This document shows, one piece after another, positions 1-6,194 of a DNA stretch of 6,318 bases (position 1 is its first letter; every line of letters begins with the position of its first letter). The stretch comes from Methanobacterium sp. UBA8 (GTDB taxonomy: Archaea; Methanobacteriota; Methanobacteria; Methanobacteriales; Methanobacteriaceae). The notes beneath the pieces are model-generated. The model was not told the DNA's origin. It did no database searches and saw only the letters and a list, made by a program, of their open reading frames with translations. Where the stretch lies: contig DADN01000278.1 of assembly GCA_002509665.1 (NCBI GenBank), positions 1-6,318 of the forward strand. The letters run 5' to 3'. A program made the translations under genes and the position numbers.

Positions 1-164
1 TGATGAAAAAGCTTAACGATTTAATTAACACTGTATCACCTTAATTTTAGTTTAATGAAAGGTATATTAACCTATTAAAACTATAAGTCAACAACAATGT
101 GATAGTACCATATATTTGTTGATTACATTTACTGCTTTTTAGCAGGATTGATAGCTTTAGATAA

Positions 165-174
165 TATTTAAAAT
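165..174 (+). promoter_or_regulatory. Possible TATA box of the ZIP transporter gene
   Basis: TATTTAAAAT lies about 50 bases before the chosen ATG, which would place a start of transcription near 195 and give a leader of about 30 bases that includes the GGAAG site. The whole region is AT-rich, so this is only a plausible match to the archaeal TATA consensus. The rest of 1-224 shows no convincing gene; a 7-bp inverted repeat (TCAACAA at 88-94, TTGTTGA at 116-122) is present, of unknown meaning. Confidence 0.3.
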
Positions 175-224
175 CATATAATTTAAAGAAAAGAAGACAA
201 AATACATTTTTGGAAGTCTTTACA

Positions 225-980
225 ATGATACCTGAATGGATTATGGCAGGACTATGGGGTTTAATAGCAGGATCAGCTCTTTTAATTGGAGCACTGTTTG
301 CATACTTTTTTAACATTCCCCAACGTATTGTAGCATCCATAATGGCTTTTGGTGCAGGTGTTTTACTCTCGGCAATCTCTCTTGAGTTAATGGAAGAGTC
401 ATTTTCCCTTGGAGGATTCCCCAATATGGTTACAGGCTTTCTTCTAGGCGCCTTGATTTTTACAGTTATAAATATTTATCTTGCACGTAAAGGGGCTAAA
501 CACCGTAAACGTTCAGGTAAACAGGTCCAATCAAATGGTATGTCTGAAGATAACAGTTTAGCTATTGTTGTGGGTTCTGTAATAGACGGCATCCCTGAAT
601 CAATCGCAATAGGGATTACTATTATTACTGGGGGTGCAGTAAGTATTGCAACGGTTGTTGCAATATTCATATCCAATATACCCGAAGGTTTATCAAGTAC
701 AACAGGTATTAAGAATGCAGGATGGAATCCAGGCTCAATATTTGGTATGTGGATTTTCATTACACTTATCAGCGGTTTAGCATCTCTAGTAGGCTATGCT
801 GTATTCAGTCAGCTTCCCTCCAGTGTAACATCTTTAACCCTTGCACTTGCAGCAGGTGGAATTCTGGCAATGCTTGTAGATACCATGATTCCTGAAGCTT
901 TTTCAGAAACTCATGACCTTGCAGGTTTAATTACAGTTTTAGGGTTTATTGTATCATTTATTCTTTCAAAAATCGGATGA
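225..980 (+). CDS. ZIP-family divalent metal transporter
   Basis: This is an integral membrane protein of about 251 residues with roughly eight hydrophobic segments, the size and layout of ZIP (ZupT/ZIPB-like) transporters, which move zinc, iron or manganese into the cytoplasm. The two ZIP signature helices are visible as DGIPESIAIG (residues 121-130) and SNIPEG (150-155), with Pro-Glu at 124-125 and 153-154. The usual His of the first helix (HNxPEG) is Asp121 followed by Gly122, and the second helix has Ser150-Asn151, so the metal site is not the textbook one. The loop at about 87-113 is basic and not His-rich. I chose ATG 225 because a GGAAG ribosome site (212-216) sits 8 bases before it; an in-frame TTG at 210 would add five residues but would place that site inside the gene. 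It is monocistronic and converges on fprA. The family is fairly certain; the metal and direction of transport are not shown. Confidence 0.88.
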   Translation: MIPEWIMAGLWGLIAGSALLIGALFAYFFNIPQRIVASIMAFGAGVLLSAISLELMEESFSLGGFPNMVTGFLLGALIFTVINIYLARKGAKHRKRSGKQVQSNGMSEDNSLAIVVGSVIDGIPESIAIGITIITGGAVSIATVVAIFISNIPEGLSSTTGIKNAGWNPGSIFGMWIFITLISGLASLVGYAVFSQLPSSVTSLTLALAAGGILAMLVDTMIPEAFSETHDLAGLITVLGFIVSFILSKIG

Positions 981-1049
981 AATATATACAAGCAATATAA
1001 GTACATAAATACTCAGGATTATGCACAGAATGCATTTTAAAAACCATAT

Positions 1050-1080
1050 AAAAAAAAATAAAAAATTAGAAAAAATAAAT
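1050..1080 (-). terminator. U-rich transcription stop after fprA
   Basis: Read on the minus strand, this stretch, which begins 40 bases past the fprA stop codon, is a series of T runs (six to nine Ts) broken by single A or CTAA bases. Archaeal RNA polymerase stops at such oligo-T tracts without needing a hairpin. The 140-base spacer between the convergent ZIP and fprA genes holds nothing else clear. Confidence 0.55.
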
Positions 1081-1120
1081 TTTCAGTTAATAAATTAAAT
1101 ATTTCTAGGTTTTGAATTAT

Positions 1121-2341
1121 CTACCTGTTTTTAAGTTCAACGGCCAGATTTTTACCCAGTTCGTAGCATTTATCCAGTTCTTCTTTGCCCGGAACGTAAT
1201 TTACTTCCAGTTTATCAAATACTTCAAAACCTGATTTTTCAAGTTCATCTGCTATTTTTCGGACTCCACCGCCGGCCCATCCATGAGAACCGAATATAAG
1301 AGCTAATTTTTTAAACCCGGTTCTATCAAACCTTAAACCTTCAAGATAATACATTAAGTCACCAATACTAGGGTAAGGTTTGTTGAATATAGTTGGAATT
1401 CCAAATAATACGGCTTTACTGTCTAAAATATCTTTTACAATTTCGCTCCGCTCATCTTCATGCAAGAAATACATGAATACGTCAACTTCTTCACTCATAA
1501 TCCCTTCTGCAAGTGCATGGGCCATTTTTTGTGTTGAGCCGTGCATTGTGTCATATACAATGGTTACTTTGTTTTTGCATTTACCTGTAGCCCAGTTACT
1601 GTATGCTTCAATGATTTTCATTGGATCTGTCCATATCTGGCCATGTGATGGGGCGATTATTTCAATTTTATCAAGCAGTGCCAGATCTTCAACTTCTTTA
1701 AATTTCCTGAGTATCAAAGGGGATAACGGCGTGAGTAAATTAGCATAAAATTTTTGAGCAGCATCCATCAGTATAAACTCTGGAATTTCAGTATCTAATT
1801 TTTGTCTAAAACCTAAATGCTGTCCAAATGCATCGTTTGAAAACAGTATACCATCATCAACAAGCAGTGTAAACATGCTGTCTGGCCAGTGGAGAAGTGG
1901 AGCTTCAAGGAATGCTAATTTTTTATTTCCAAGATCAAGTTCATCTCCAGTTTTGACAACGTTAAAATTAGCATTTTCAAGTGAATAATGCTTCTTAAGT
2001 CCTTCTAATGCCTTTTGTGTGCAGTATATTGGCGCGTCTGGGAATTTTTTATGTACATCTGACAGGGCCCCGCTGTGGTCTTTTTCAACATGGTTTTGAA
2101 TTATAATGTCTATTTTAAAATCTTTTCCTTCTTTAGTGCAGGCATCTTCAATTCTACCCCACATCTGAGAAGCCGTTCCAGGATATGTGTTATCAATTAA
2201 TACCGTTTTATTTTCTCCAAATACTAAATAAGCGTTATATGTTGTCCCATTCAATGTATATCCATGGTAACTTCTTAAATCCCAGTCAAAAACTCCTACC
2301 CAATATACATTATCTTTAATTTTAACTGCATCTGCCCTCAT
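1121..2341 (-). CDS. fprA: F420H2 oxidase, FprA-type flavodiiron protein
   Basis: This 406-residue cytoplasmic protein has the full length and two-domain order of A-type flavodiiron proteins. In methanogens these take electrons from reduced coenzyme F420 and reduce O2 to water, so they act in oxygen protection. The N-terminal metallo-beta-lactamase-like domain carries the diiron ligands: H84-x-E86-x-D88-H89 (NHVEKDHSG), H151 (LHWPDS), D170 (SNDAFG) and H233 (PSHGQIW). The C-terminal flavodoxin domain begins near residue 258, with the FMN phosphate loop YDTMHGST (263-270) and a second FMN-binding loop GSHGWAGGG (351-359). No ligand is missing, so it should be active. The start is set by an AGAGGTG ribosome site (2348-2354), six bases from the ATG. 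The gene has its own TATA-like box and sits 232 bases downstream of the sensor kinase on the same strand. The preference for F420H2 over rubredoxin is taken from methanogen family members and is not shown by the sequence. Confidence 0.96.
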   Translation of the reverse strand: MRADAVKIKDNVYWVGVFDWDLRSYHGYTLNGTTYNAYLVFGENKTVLIDNTYPGTASQMWGRIEDACTKEGKDFKIDIIIQNHVEKDHSGALSDVHKKFPDAPIYCTQKALEGLKKHYSLENANFNVVKTGDELDLGNKKLAFLEAPLLHWPDSMFTLLVDDGILFSNDAFGQHLGFRQKLDTEIPEFILMDAAQKFYANLLTPLSPLILRKFKEVEDLALLDKIEIIAPSHGQIWTDPMKIIEAYSNWATGKCKNKVTIVYDTMHGSTQKMAHALAEGIMSEEVDVFMYFLHEDERSEIVKDILDSKAVLFGIPTIFNKPYPSIGDLMYYLEGLRFDRTGFKKLALIFGSHGWAGGGVRKIADELEKSGFEVFDKLEVNYVPGKEELDKCYELGKNLAVELKNR

Positions 2342-2347
2342 TTTTCA

Positions 2348-2354
2348 CACCTCT
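2348..2354 (-). promoter_or_regulatory. Ribosome binding site of fprA
   Basis: On the minus strand this reads AGAGGTG, a strong match to the archaeal 16S rRNA tail, six bases before the ATG at 2341. It fixes the fprA start. Confidence 0.8.
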
Positions 2355-2364
2355 AAAACGAAAG

Positions 2365-2380
2365 TTTAGAAAATTCTAAA
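2365..2380. promoter_or_regulatory. Inverted repeat between fprA TATA box and start site
   Basis: TTTAGAA and TTCTAAA form perfect 7-bp arms around a central AA. The repeat abuts the TATA-like box on its downstream side, just before the predicted transcription start. A protein bound here would block assembly or entry of RNA polymerase, so it is a candidate operator. The AT-rich sequence makes chance palindromes fairly common. Confidence 0.35.
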
Positions 2381-2390
2381 TATATTTAAA
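2381..2390 (-). promoter_or_regulatory. Probable fprA TATA box
   Basis: The minus strand reads TTTAAATATA, close to the archaeal TATA consensus. It is about 45 bases before the fprA ATG, so transcription would begin near 2357 with a short leader holding the AGAGGTG site. Its position supports transcription of fprA independent of the upstream kinase gene. Two palindromes lie directly on either side of it. Confidence 0.5.
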
Positions 2391-2401
2391 TCTATTTGTT
2401 T

Positions 2402-2415
2402 AAGTTATATAACTT
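2402..2415. promoter_or_regulatory. Perfect 14-bp palindrome upstream of fprA TATA box
   Basis: AAGTTATATAACTT is its own reverse complement. It lies about a dozen bases upstream of the fprA TATA-like box, where an archaeal activator, or the second dimer of a repressor, could bind. It contains TATATA and could instead be a spurious AT-rich match. Confidence 0.35.
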
Positions 2416-2540
2416 TTAACTTATATTTTTATCTATAAAAGCTAAAGAATACTATTAAATGATTAAATTAAGAGGATAAGCCTATTTTTTAGCTATAATA
2501 ATTAAAATAGATTTATAAACCTTTAAAACTTATTATATGT

Positions 2541-2560
2541 ACTTTTATTTGAATAAAAGT
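2541..2560. repeat. 9-bp hairpin just past the kinase gene
   Basis: ACTTTTATT (2541-2549) and AATAAAAGT (2552-2560) form perfect 9-bp arms with a 2-base gap, starting 13 bases after the kinase stop codon. As RNA from the minus strand it would fold near the 3' end of the kinase message and may help end or protect it. A clear T tract does not follow it, so terminator function is uncertain. The rest of 2416-2540 shows no gene. Confidence 0.4.
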
Positions 2561-2573
2561 CTTAATAGTGATA

Positions 2574-4277
2574 TTAATTTTTATAACCTAATTTATTGAA
2601 AATTAGCTTAAATCTAGTTCCATTAGTTCTATCAAGCTCTATAGAACCATCTATTTGATCTACAAGACTATTTACTAGCAATAAACCTAAAGTGTTACTA
2701 TTCTTAAAATCAGTGCTTTCTGGCAATCCAATACCATTATCGCTTATAATTAAAATGAACTTATCCTCTTTATAAGAATGCAAATATATGAATATCTCAT
2801 TGAAGATTGTATCAGATGATTTACCTCGAGTATCTGCTGGAAAAGCATATTTTAACGAATTAGTTACAAGTTCATTGATAATTAAACCGCATGGAATCGC
2901 TGTATTGATGTCCAGTGAAACATCATCAATATCTAACTTAAAGTTTATATATAACGGATCTACGGAATAAGAATATGACAGATAATTTATTAAATTTTTA
3001 ACATATATCCCAAATTCAATGTTTGTAAAATCTGATGATTGATAAAGCTGTTCATGAATAAATGCCATTGATCTGACTCTGCTTTGGCTTTCTCTAAAAA
3101 GTTCAAGATCTTCTTTATCTTTTACATATTTAGACTGAAGACTGAGCAAACTACTTATGATCTGTAAATTATTTTTGACTCTGTGATGAATCTCTTGAAG
3201 TAGCAGTCCTTTTTCCTCAAGTGACGCTTTAATTTTATTTTCTGCTATTTTAATCTCAGTGATATCATTACCTATACAAACTATCCCCAACCTTTGAGAA
3301 TTGTCACTTTCAATTAATGATAAAGACAAAAGTACTGGAATTAATTGAGCATTTTTATCTATAAACATAGTTTCAACATTAGTTATTGATTTTTCGCTGC
3401 TAAATGGATTTTCTTTAAATAAATATTTCTGATCTTCTGCAAAAACAGTATGAATTGGTTTACCAATTAATTCAGAATCAAATCCTAAAAGGTCTTTTGT
3501 AGCCTGATTAATACTGATTATGTCCATATTTTCATCAAGTAAGAAGAAAAAATTTGACATTGTAGACACAATGCTATCTGCAGCTACTGCAGGGGTAAGG
3601 GATGGAAATTTATATTTCCAAATTCCATAACTGAAAAGACATATTCCTATCGTCATTGTAGTCATGGTCATTTCAGGCACTCTTAATGATAAACTGGGTA
3701 AAACAGCATCACTACATAGACTTATAAACAGGGGTATGTAAAGACCTGCCAAAATGTATTTTGCCTGTTTTTTCTTTAAATCCCTGGATTTTAAATAGTA
3801 TTTAAAGCATATTAATCCTGCTAAAACAACGGTAAATATAGTCCATAAAGACATGATGTTATATAATGTCATATCTGCAGGAAAAGCATATGTCCATCCC
3901 CAGTATTCTTTTAAAATGCTGTTTAAGAGCAGGTCTGTAGTTAAGGATAGTGTAATTATTATAATTGAAGGAAGATAAATCAACGCATAACTTAATTTAT
4001 TTTTTAAATACTTTGATTTTGTAAATATTAAAGAGATATGCAACAATAAAGAGGGTACTATAGGCCATAATGTGCTGATTTTTATCCAAAAAAATGCTAT
4101 TTGAAATGTTTCGGCCTGTCTATATTCAAATTCTACAAAAGCAAGAAATCCTACAACTATAGCGGTCAATGCAATTATTATATTTAATTGACTCTTTGGA
4201 TTTTTATGGTAAATGAAATTGCCAAGAAAAAAGCATACCATAAAAGCTACCAGTGAAATTAAGGCAAATATATTCAT
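2574..4277 (-). CDS. Membrane sensor histidine kinase (7TM-PAS-HisKA_2-HATPase)
   Basis: This is a 567-residue signal-transducing kinase. Residues 1 to about 222 form seven hydrophobic segments, as in the histidine kinase 7TM sensor module. A PAS domain follows at about 233-345 (around NFFFLLDENMDIISINQAT and ending near GNDITEIK), probably sensing a cytoplasmic or membrane-near cue. The HisKA_2 dimerisation and phosphoacceptor part starts at EIHHRVKNNLQ (362-372), with His365 of the HRxKN motif the likely phosphorylated residue. The C-terminal ATPase has an N box (NELVTNSLKYAFP, 468-480), DNGIGLP (513-519) and GTRFKLIF (553-560). All key residues are present, so it should be active. A GGAG site (4289-4292) lies 11 bases before the ATG, slightly far. 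No response regulator is encoded nearby, so it is an orphan and its partner and signal are unknown. It precedes fprA on the same strand but is separated by 232 bases. Confidence 0.92.
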   Translation of the reverse strand: MNIFALISLVAFMVCFFLGNFIYHKNPKSQLNIIIALTAIVVGFLAFVEFEYRQAETFQIAFFWIKISTLWPIVPSLLLHISLIFTKSKYLKNKLSYALIYLPSIIIITLSLTTDLLLNSILKEYWGWTYAFPADMTLYNIMSLWTIFTVVLAGLICFKYYLKSRDLKKKQAKYILAGLYIPLFISLCSDAVLPSLSLRVPEMTMTTMTIGICLFSYGIWKYKFPSLTPAVAADSIVSTMSNFFFLLDENMDIISINQATKDLLGFDSELIGKPIHTVFAEDQKYLFKENPFSSEKSITNVETMFIDKNAQLIPVLLSLSLIESDNSQRLGIVCIGNDITEIKIAENKIKASLEEKGLLLQEIHHRVKNNLQIISSLLSLQSKYVKDKEDLELFRESQSRVRSMAFIHEQLYQSSDFTNIEFGIYVKNLINYLSYSYSVDPLYINFKLDIDDVSLDINTAIPCGLIINELVTNSLKYAFPADTRGKSSDTIFNEIFIYLHSYKEDKFILIISDNGIGLPESTDFKNSNTLGLLLVNSLVDQIDGSIELDRTNGTRFKLIFNKLGYKN

Positions 4278-4294
4278 TTGATATTTTTCTCCGA

Positions 4295-4314
4295 TTTAAA
4301 CTTTTTTAAACTTT
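4295..4314. repeat. Tandem 10-base repeat in the kinase leader
   Basis: TTTAAACTTT occurs twice with no gap, a spacing of one DNA helical turn, 18 bases before the kinase ATG. With a TATA box at 4321-4332 the predicted transcription start falls within the repeat, a typical site for a repressor. No regulator is known for it, and low complexity could also explain it. Confidence 0.35.
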
Positions 4315-4320
4315 GTTTTT

Positions 4321-4332
4321 TATATTATTTAA
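4321..4332 (-). promoter_or_regulatory. Possible TATA box of the sensor kinase
   Basis: The minus strand reads TTAAATAATATA about 50 bases before the kinase ATG, giving a predicted start near 4301 and a leader of about 24 bases with the GGAG site. A second AT-rich candidate (GATATATAAG on the minus strand, near 4363-4372) would give a longer leader; I cannot decide between them. Confidence 0.35.
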
Positions 4333-4439
4333 GTATAGTTTGATATGTGGCTCTGTTTTAACTTATATATCCATAAAAAAGTTTATTTTTAGACAATATT
4401 TATTATTTAAACCTAAAAATTGTATTACTGTTACATATT

Positions 4440-4462
4440 TGTTTATTTTGCTTAAATAAACA
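4440..4462. promoter_or_regulatory. Inverted repeat over the likely prenyltransferase promoter
   Basis: TGTTTATTT (4440-4448) and AAATAAACA (4454-4462) are perfect 9-bp arms around a 5-base spacer. The right half includes CTTAAATAAA (4451-4460), the best TATA candidate for the plus-strand gene at 4534, with a predicted start near 4483-4485. A regulator at this repeat would compete with TATA-binding protein. A shorter palindrome, TTGATCATCAA (4485-4495), lies at the predicted start site. Confidence 0.4.
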
Positions 4463-4522
4463 GATAATAATAAGTCAATACCTATTGATCATCAAAATAA
4501 GTTTAAAATTGTATCAAAATCT

Positions 4523-4527
4523 GGAGG
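4523..4527 (+). promoter_or_regulatory. Ribosome binding site of the UbiA-like gene
   Basis: GGAGG six bases before ATG 4534 is a strong site. It fixes the start and shows that the 5' end of this otherwise truncated-looking gene is intact. Confidence 0.75.
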
Positions 4528-4533
4528 AAATAT

Positions 4534-5160
4534 ATGTATTTGAATATGAACTATAAAAATATCGAATTTAAATCTTTAAAATCTTTGAAAAATGAAATAT
4601 TTTACGGAGGCTATTTCGCTCCATTGGGTAGTCCCTGCTTAATTGTATCAACATCTATAATTTTAAATATCAAAATTGCTCTTCCTATTCTTTTAATATC
4701 TTATTTACTACCTTTAATGATCTACAGCTATGATTATTATAAGGACATTGATAAAGATATTAAAAATAGTTCTGAAAGAGCTATTTTTTTAAAGAAAAAA
4801 GCTGATAATTATCCATTTATATTTGGTTTTTATTTTTTACTTTTAATTTCCCTGCTGGTTCTTTATGCAAATTATAGCATGATTGCGTTTATAGTGGCTA
4901 TAATGGCAGGAGGAATACTGTATAATGTAGTGCTTAAGGATCTAACAAAAAAAATCCCTGCATTTAAAAATGTATTTACAGCATCAATATGGGCAATGGT
5001 AGGAGCATTCTTCCCATTATTATATTATTCTATAGGCATGAACCTATCATTTATAATAGTTTTCCTCTTGATATTCCTGAGAACTATGATTAATGTTATC
5101 TTCTTTGATTTGAAGGATATAGATAATGACAAGTCTGATGGCTTAAAAACACTTCCTTAA
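4534..5160 (+). CDS. UbiA-family prenyltransferase, C-terminally truncated
   Basis: This 208-residue membrane protein has about five or six hydrophobic segments and resembles the front two-thirds of UbiA prenyltransferases, which join isoprenoid diphosphates to acceptors such as quinone rings or, in archaea, geranylgeranylglyceryl phosphate. The first Mg-diphosphate motif appears as DYYKDIDKD (67-75), matching NxxxDxxxD with Asp in place of Asn. The second is KDIDNDKSDGLKTLP (194-208), with D195 and D199 in the usual places. Family members normally continue past TLP for about 80-100 residues to a total near 280-300. Here a TAA follows immediately, and in-frame bases after it read IKARKT before another stop, which recalls the usual TLPVxxGxRKT continuation. 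I infer a decayed or truncated copy; a genuinely short subfamily is the alternative. It stands alone on the plus strand, divergent from the kinase and convergent with the secreted pair. Substrate unknown. Confidence 0.72.
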   Translation: MYLNMNYKNIEFKSLKSLKNEIFYGGYFAPLGSPCLIVSTSIILNIKIALPILLISYLLPLMIYSYDYYKDIDKDIKNSSERAIFLKKKADNYPFIFGFYFLLLISLLVLYANYSMIAFIVAIMAGGILYNVVLKDLTKKIPAFKNVFTASIWAMVGAFFPLLYYSIGMNLSFIIVFLLIFLRTMINVIFFDLKDIDNDKSDGLKTLP

Positions 5161-5208
5161 ATTAAAGCTAGAAAAACTTAATATTTTCAGCATTTTGCTA
5201 TCAGATTT

Positions 5209-5223
5209 GAAAATAAAAAGAAA
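5209..5223 (-). terminator. T-rich tract after the secreted-protein pair
   Basis: On the minus strand this reads TTTCTTTTTATTTTC, beginning about ten bases past the stop codon of the last secreted-protein gene. It suits an archaeal U-rich transcription stop for the two-gene unit. Confidence 0.4.
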
Positions 5224-5233
5224 TTAATGGAGT

Positions 5234-5620
5234 TTACCAGTATTTTTTGTATATTCTCCAGTAGTATTGCGCTGCAGTTAATTTTGTTTTGGTATAATGT
5301 AAATCAACTGGATTTACAAACTGTTTACGGGTCTCTTCATATTTAAGAGTAGTCTTTGTTATTTTTTTAAGTGTTGTAACTGAATTAAAGTTTAATTCAT
5401 ATTTTTTAGTGTTAGGATTTTTGTAATAAATTGTAGAAACTACTTTTAAGAAGTTGTTGTTGTATTGATAGGTTTTCCACACTATTTGATAATGGTCAGT
5501 AGGCCCTACATATCTTGTGCCGTGATCTACAACTTTTACTGCTGCTGCTGGTTCTGCAAATTGAAAACCTACAAAAACCATAAATAAAACACTTAACATC
5601 AGGAATATATTTTTATTCAT
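5234..5620 (-). CDS. Small secreted protein, paralogue 2 of tandem pair
   Basis: This is a 128-residue protein that I do not recognise from a named family. It starts with a clear signal peptide: MNKN, a hydrophobic core of about 15 residues (to about residue 19), then FAEPAAA with likely cleavage near residue 27, so it is probably exported. The mature part is about 100 residues, basic, rich in Tyr, Lys and Thr, and has no cysteine or further membrane segment. It shares with its upstream neighbour the blocks WKTYQYNN-FLK, TKKYE, TKT-LK and, near the end, KTKLTAAQYYWR. The ribosome site AGAGGT (5627-5632) is six bases from the ATG. Only 33 bases separate it from the upstream paralogue, so the two are probably cotranscribed. 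A surface or extracellular role is inferred only from export. Confidence 0.82.
   Translation of the reverse strand: MNKNIFLMLSVLFMVFVGFQFAEPAAAVKVVDHGTRYVGPTDHYQIVWKTYQYNNNFLKVVSTIYYKNPNTKKYELNFNSVTTLKKITKTTLKYEETRKQFVNPVDLHYTKTKLTAAQYYWRIYKKYW
5541..5601. repeat. Near-identical signal-peptide DNA, copy 1
   Basis: This 61-base stretch matches 5997-6057 at 60 of 61 positions. The one difference (5585 T against 6041 C) is a silent change in Leu12. It covers most of the signal peptide of the second paralogue. Confidence 0.85.
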
Positions 5621-5653
5621 ATTTTTACCTCTTTACAGCTTTAAAACTCATTT

Positions 5654-6076
5654 TTAGATATTAGCCTTCAATAAGGTTTGAGGTCTAAATACCCTCCAGT
5701 AGTACTGTGCACCAGTTAACTTTGTTTTGCAGTATCTTAACTGAACAGGGTCCTGATCAAAATCAACCACCCAATCAGCTATATCTGTGATTTTAAGTGA
5801 TGTTTTTGTTACTTTTGCGAAAACAAATGCTTCATCGTACCCAAATTCATATTTTTTAGTGTCTTCATCTCTAAGGTATTTTGCAACATATGTTTTTAAG
5901 AAATCATTGTTGTACTGATAAGTTTTCCAGGTTACTTTAATATAACCGTCTTGACCGTTCCAAGCATATTTTGAGCCTTGATCTACAACATTTGCAGCTG
6001 CTGCTGGTTCTGCAAATTGAAAACCTACAAAAACCATAAACAAAACACTTAACATCAAATATACGTTTTTGTTCAC
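5654..6076 (-). CDS. Small secreted protein, paralogue 1 of tandem pair (GTG start)
   Basis: This 140-residue exported protein is the first of the tandem pair. Its signal peptide (residues 1-27, ending FAEPAAA) is almost the same as that of the next gene. The mature part carries the same blocks WKTYQYNNDFLK, TKKYE, TKTSLK and KTKLTGAQYYWR, plus about seven extra residues before the KTKLT block, a single Cys (RYCKTK) and a longer C-terminal tail (about 13 residues). The frame is open 40 codons further upstream to an ATG-type start near 6196, but I place the start at GTG 6074-6076. A GGAGGT ribosome site (6083-6088) lies six bases before it, the signal peptide begins there, and the site aligns with the ATG of the paralogue. 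The extended start would bury the signal peptide and cover the likely promoter. Function is not recognised; a cell-surface or secreted role is inferred from the signal peptide alone. Confidence 0.82.
   Translation of the reverse strand: MNKNVYLMLSVLFMVFVGFQFAEPAAAANVVDQGSKYAWNGQDGYIKVTWKTYQYNNDFLKTYVAKYLRDEDTKKYEFGYDEAFVFAKVTKTSLKITDIADWVVDFDQDPVQLRYCKTKLTGAQYYWRVFRPQTLLKANI
5997..6057. repeat. Near-identical signal-peptide DNA, copy 2
   Basis: This is the partner of the 61-base stretch at 5541-5601, at a constant offset of 456 bases. Weaker similarity at the same offset continues through the start codon and ribosome site, and the coding regions downstream are much more diverged. Confidence 0.85.
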
Positions 6077-6082
6077 TTTTTT

Positions 6083-6088
6083 ACCTCC
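6083..6088 (-). promoter_or_regulatory. Ribosome binding site that sets the GTG start
   Basis: GGAGGT on the minus strand, six bases before GTG 6076. The paralogue has AGAGGT at exactly the same distance from its ATG, so the duplicated unit includes the ribosome site. Confidence 0.8.
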
Positions 6089-6147
6089 AACTCTAAATAT
6101 ATAACTTACAAAAATTCTTGAGTTACAATTAAAAAGTAACATTTTAA

Positions 6148-6156
6148 TTATATAAA
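6148..6156 (-). promoter_or_regulatory. Probable TATA box of the secreted-protein operon
   Basis: The minus strand reads GAAAAG followed by TTTATATAA, a good fit to an archaeal purine-rich BRE plus TATA box. Transcription would begin near 6126, leaving a leader of about 50 bases before the GTG. Another AT-rich match nearer the gene (6094-6104) would start transcription at the GTG itself, which does not fit the strong ribosome site. Confidence 0.5.
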
Positions 6157-6194
6157 CTTTTCCTTTTAAATGTATTACATTAAATAATTCAAGC

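Noticed and set aside
1..44. Possible C-terminal end of an upstream plus-strand gene (frame ending MKKLNDLINTVSP then TAA at 42-44)
   Set aside because: Only about 14 codons are visible, without a recognisable motif, so a real gene end cannot be told from a chance open frame.
60..73. AGGT-ATATTA-ACCT inverted repeat upstream of the ZIP gene as a DtxR/MntR-type metal operator
   Set aside because: The arms are only 4 bp, the match to known metal-regulator boxes is weak, and it lies far upstream of the likely TATA box.
47..424. Minus-strand open frame opposite the start of the ZIP gene
   Set aside because: It lies antisense to a clear ZIP protein and the spacer before it, has no ribosome site, and its translation has no coherent domain.
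476..760. Minus-strand open frame of 94 codons inside the ZIP gene
   Set aside because: It is fully antisense to the conserved signature helices of the ZIP gene and shows no translation signals of its own.
1021..1035. ATGCA-CAGAA-TGCAT hairpin as terminator of the ZIP gene
   Set aside because: The stem is only 5 bp and mostly AT, with just a short T run afterwards; archaeal termination does not need such a hairpin, so it may be chance.
1380..1748. Plus-strand open frame of 122 codons inside fprA
   Set aside because: It is antisense to the well-supported flavodiiron gene, with low-complexity translation and no ribosome site.
2788..2970. Plus-strand open frame of 60 codons inside the sensor kinase
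   Set aside because: It is antisense to the kinase ATPase domain and has no supporting signals.
4385..4420. ATTTTTAG and CTAAAAAT inverted repeat in the divergent spacer
   Set aside because: The 8-bp arms are low-complexity AT sequence with a 20-base gap, easily expected by chance in this composition.
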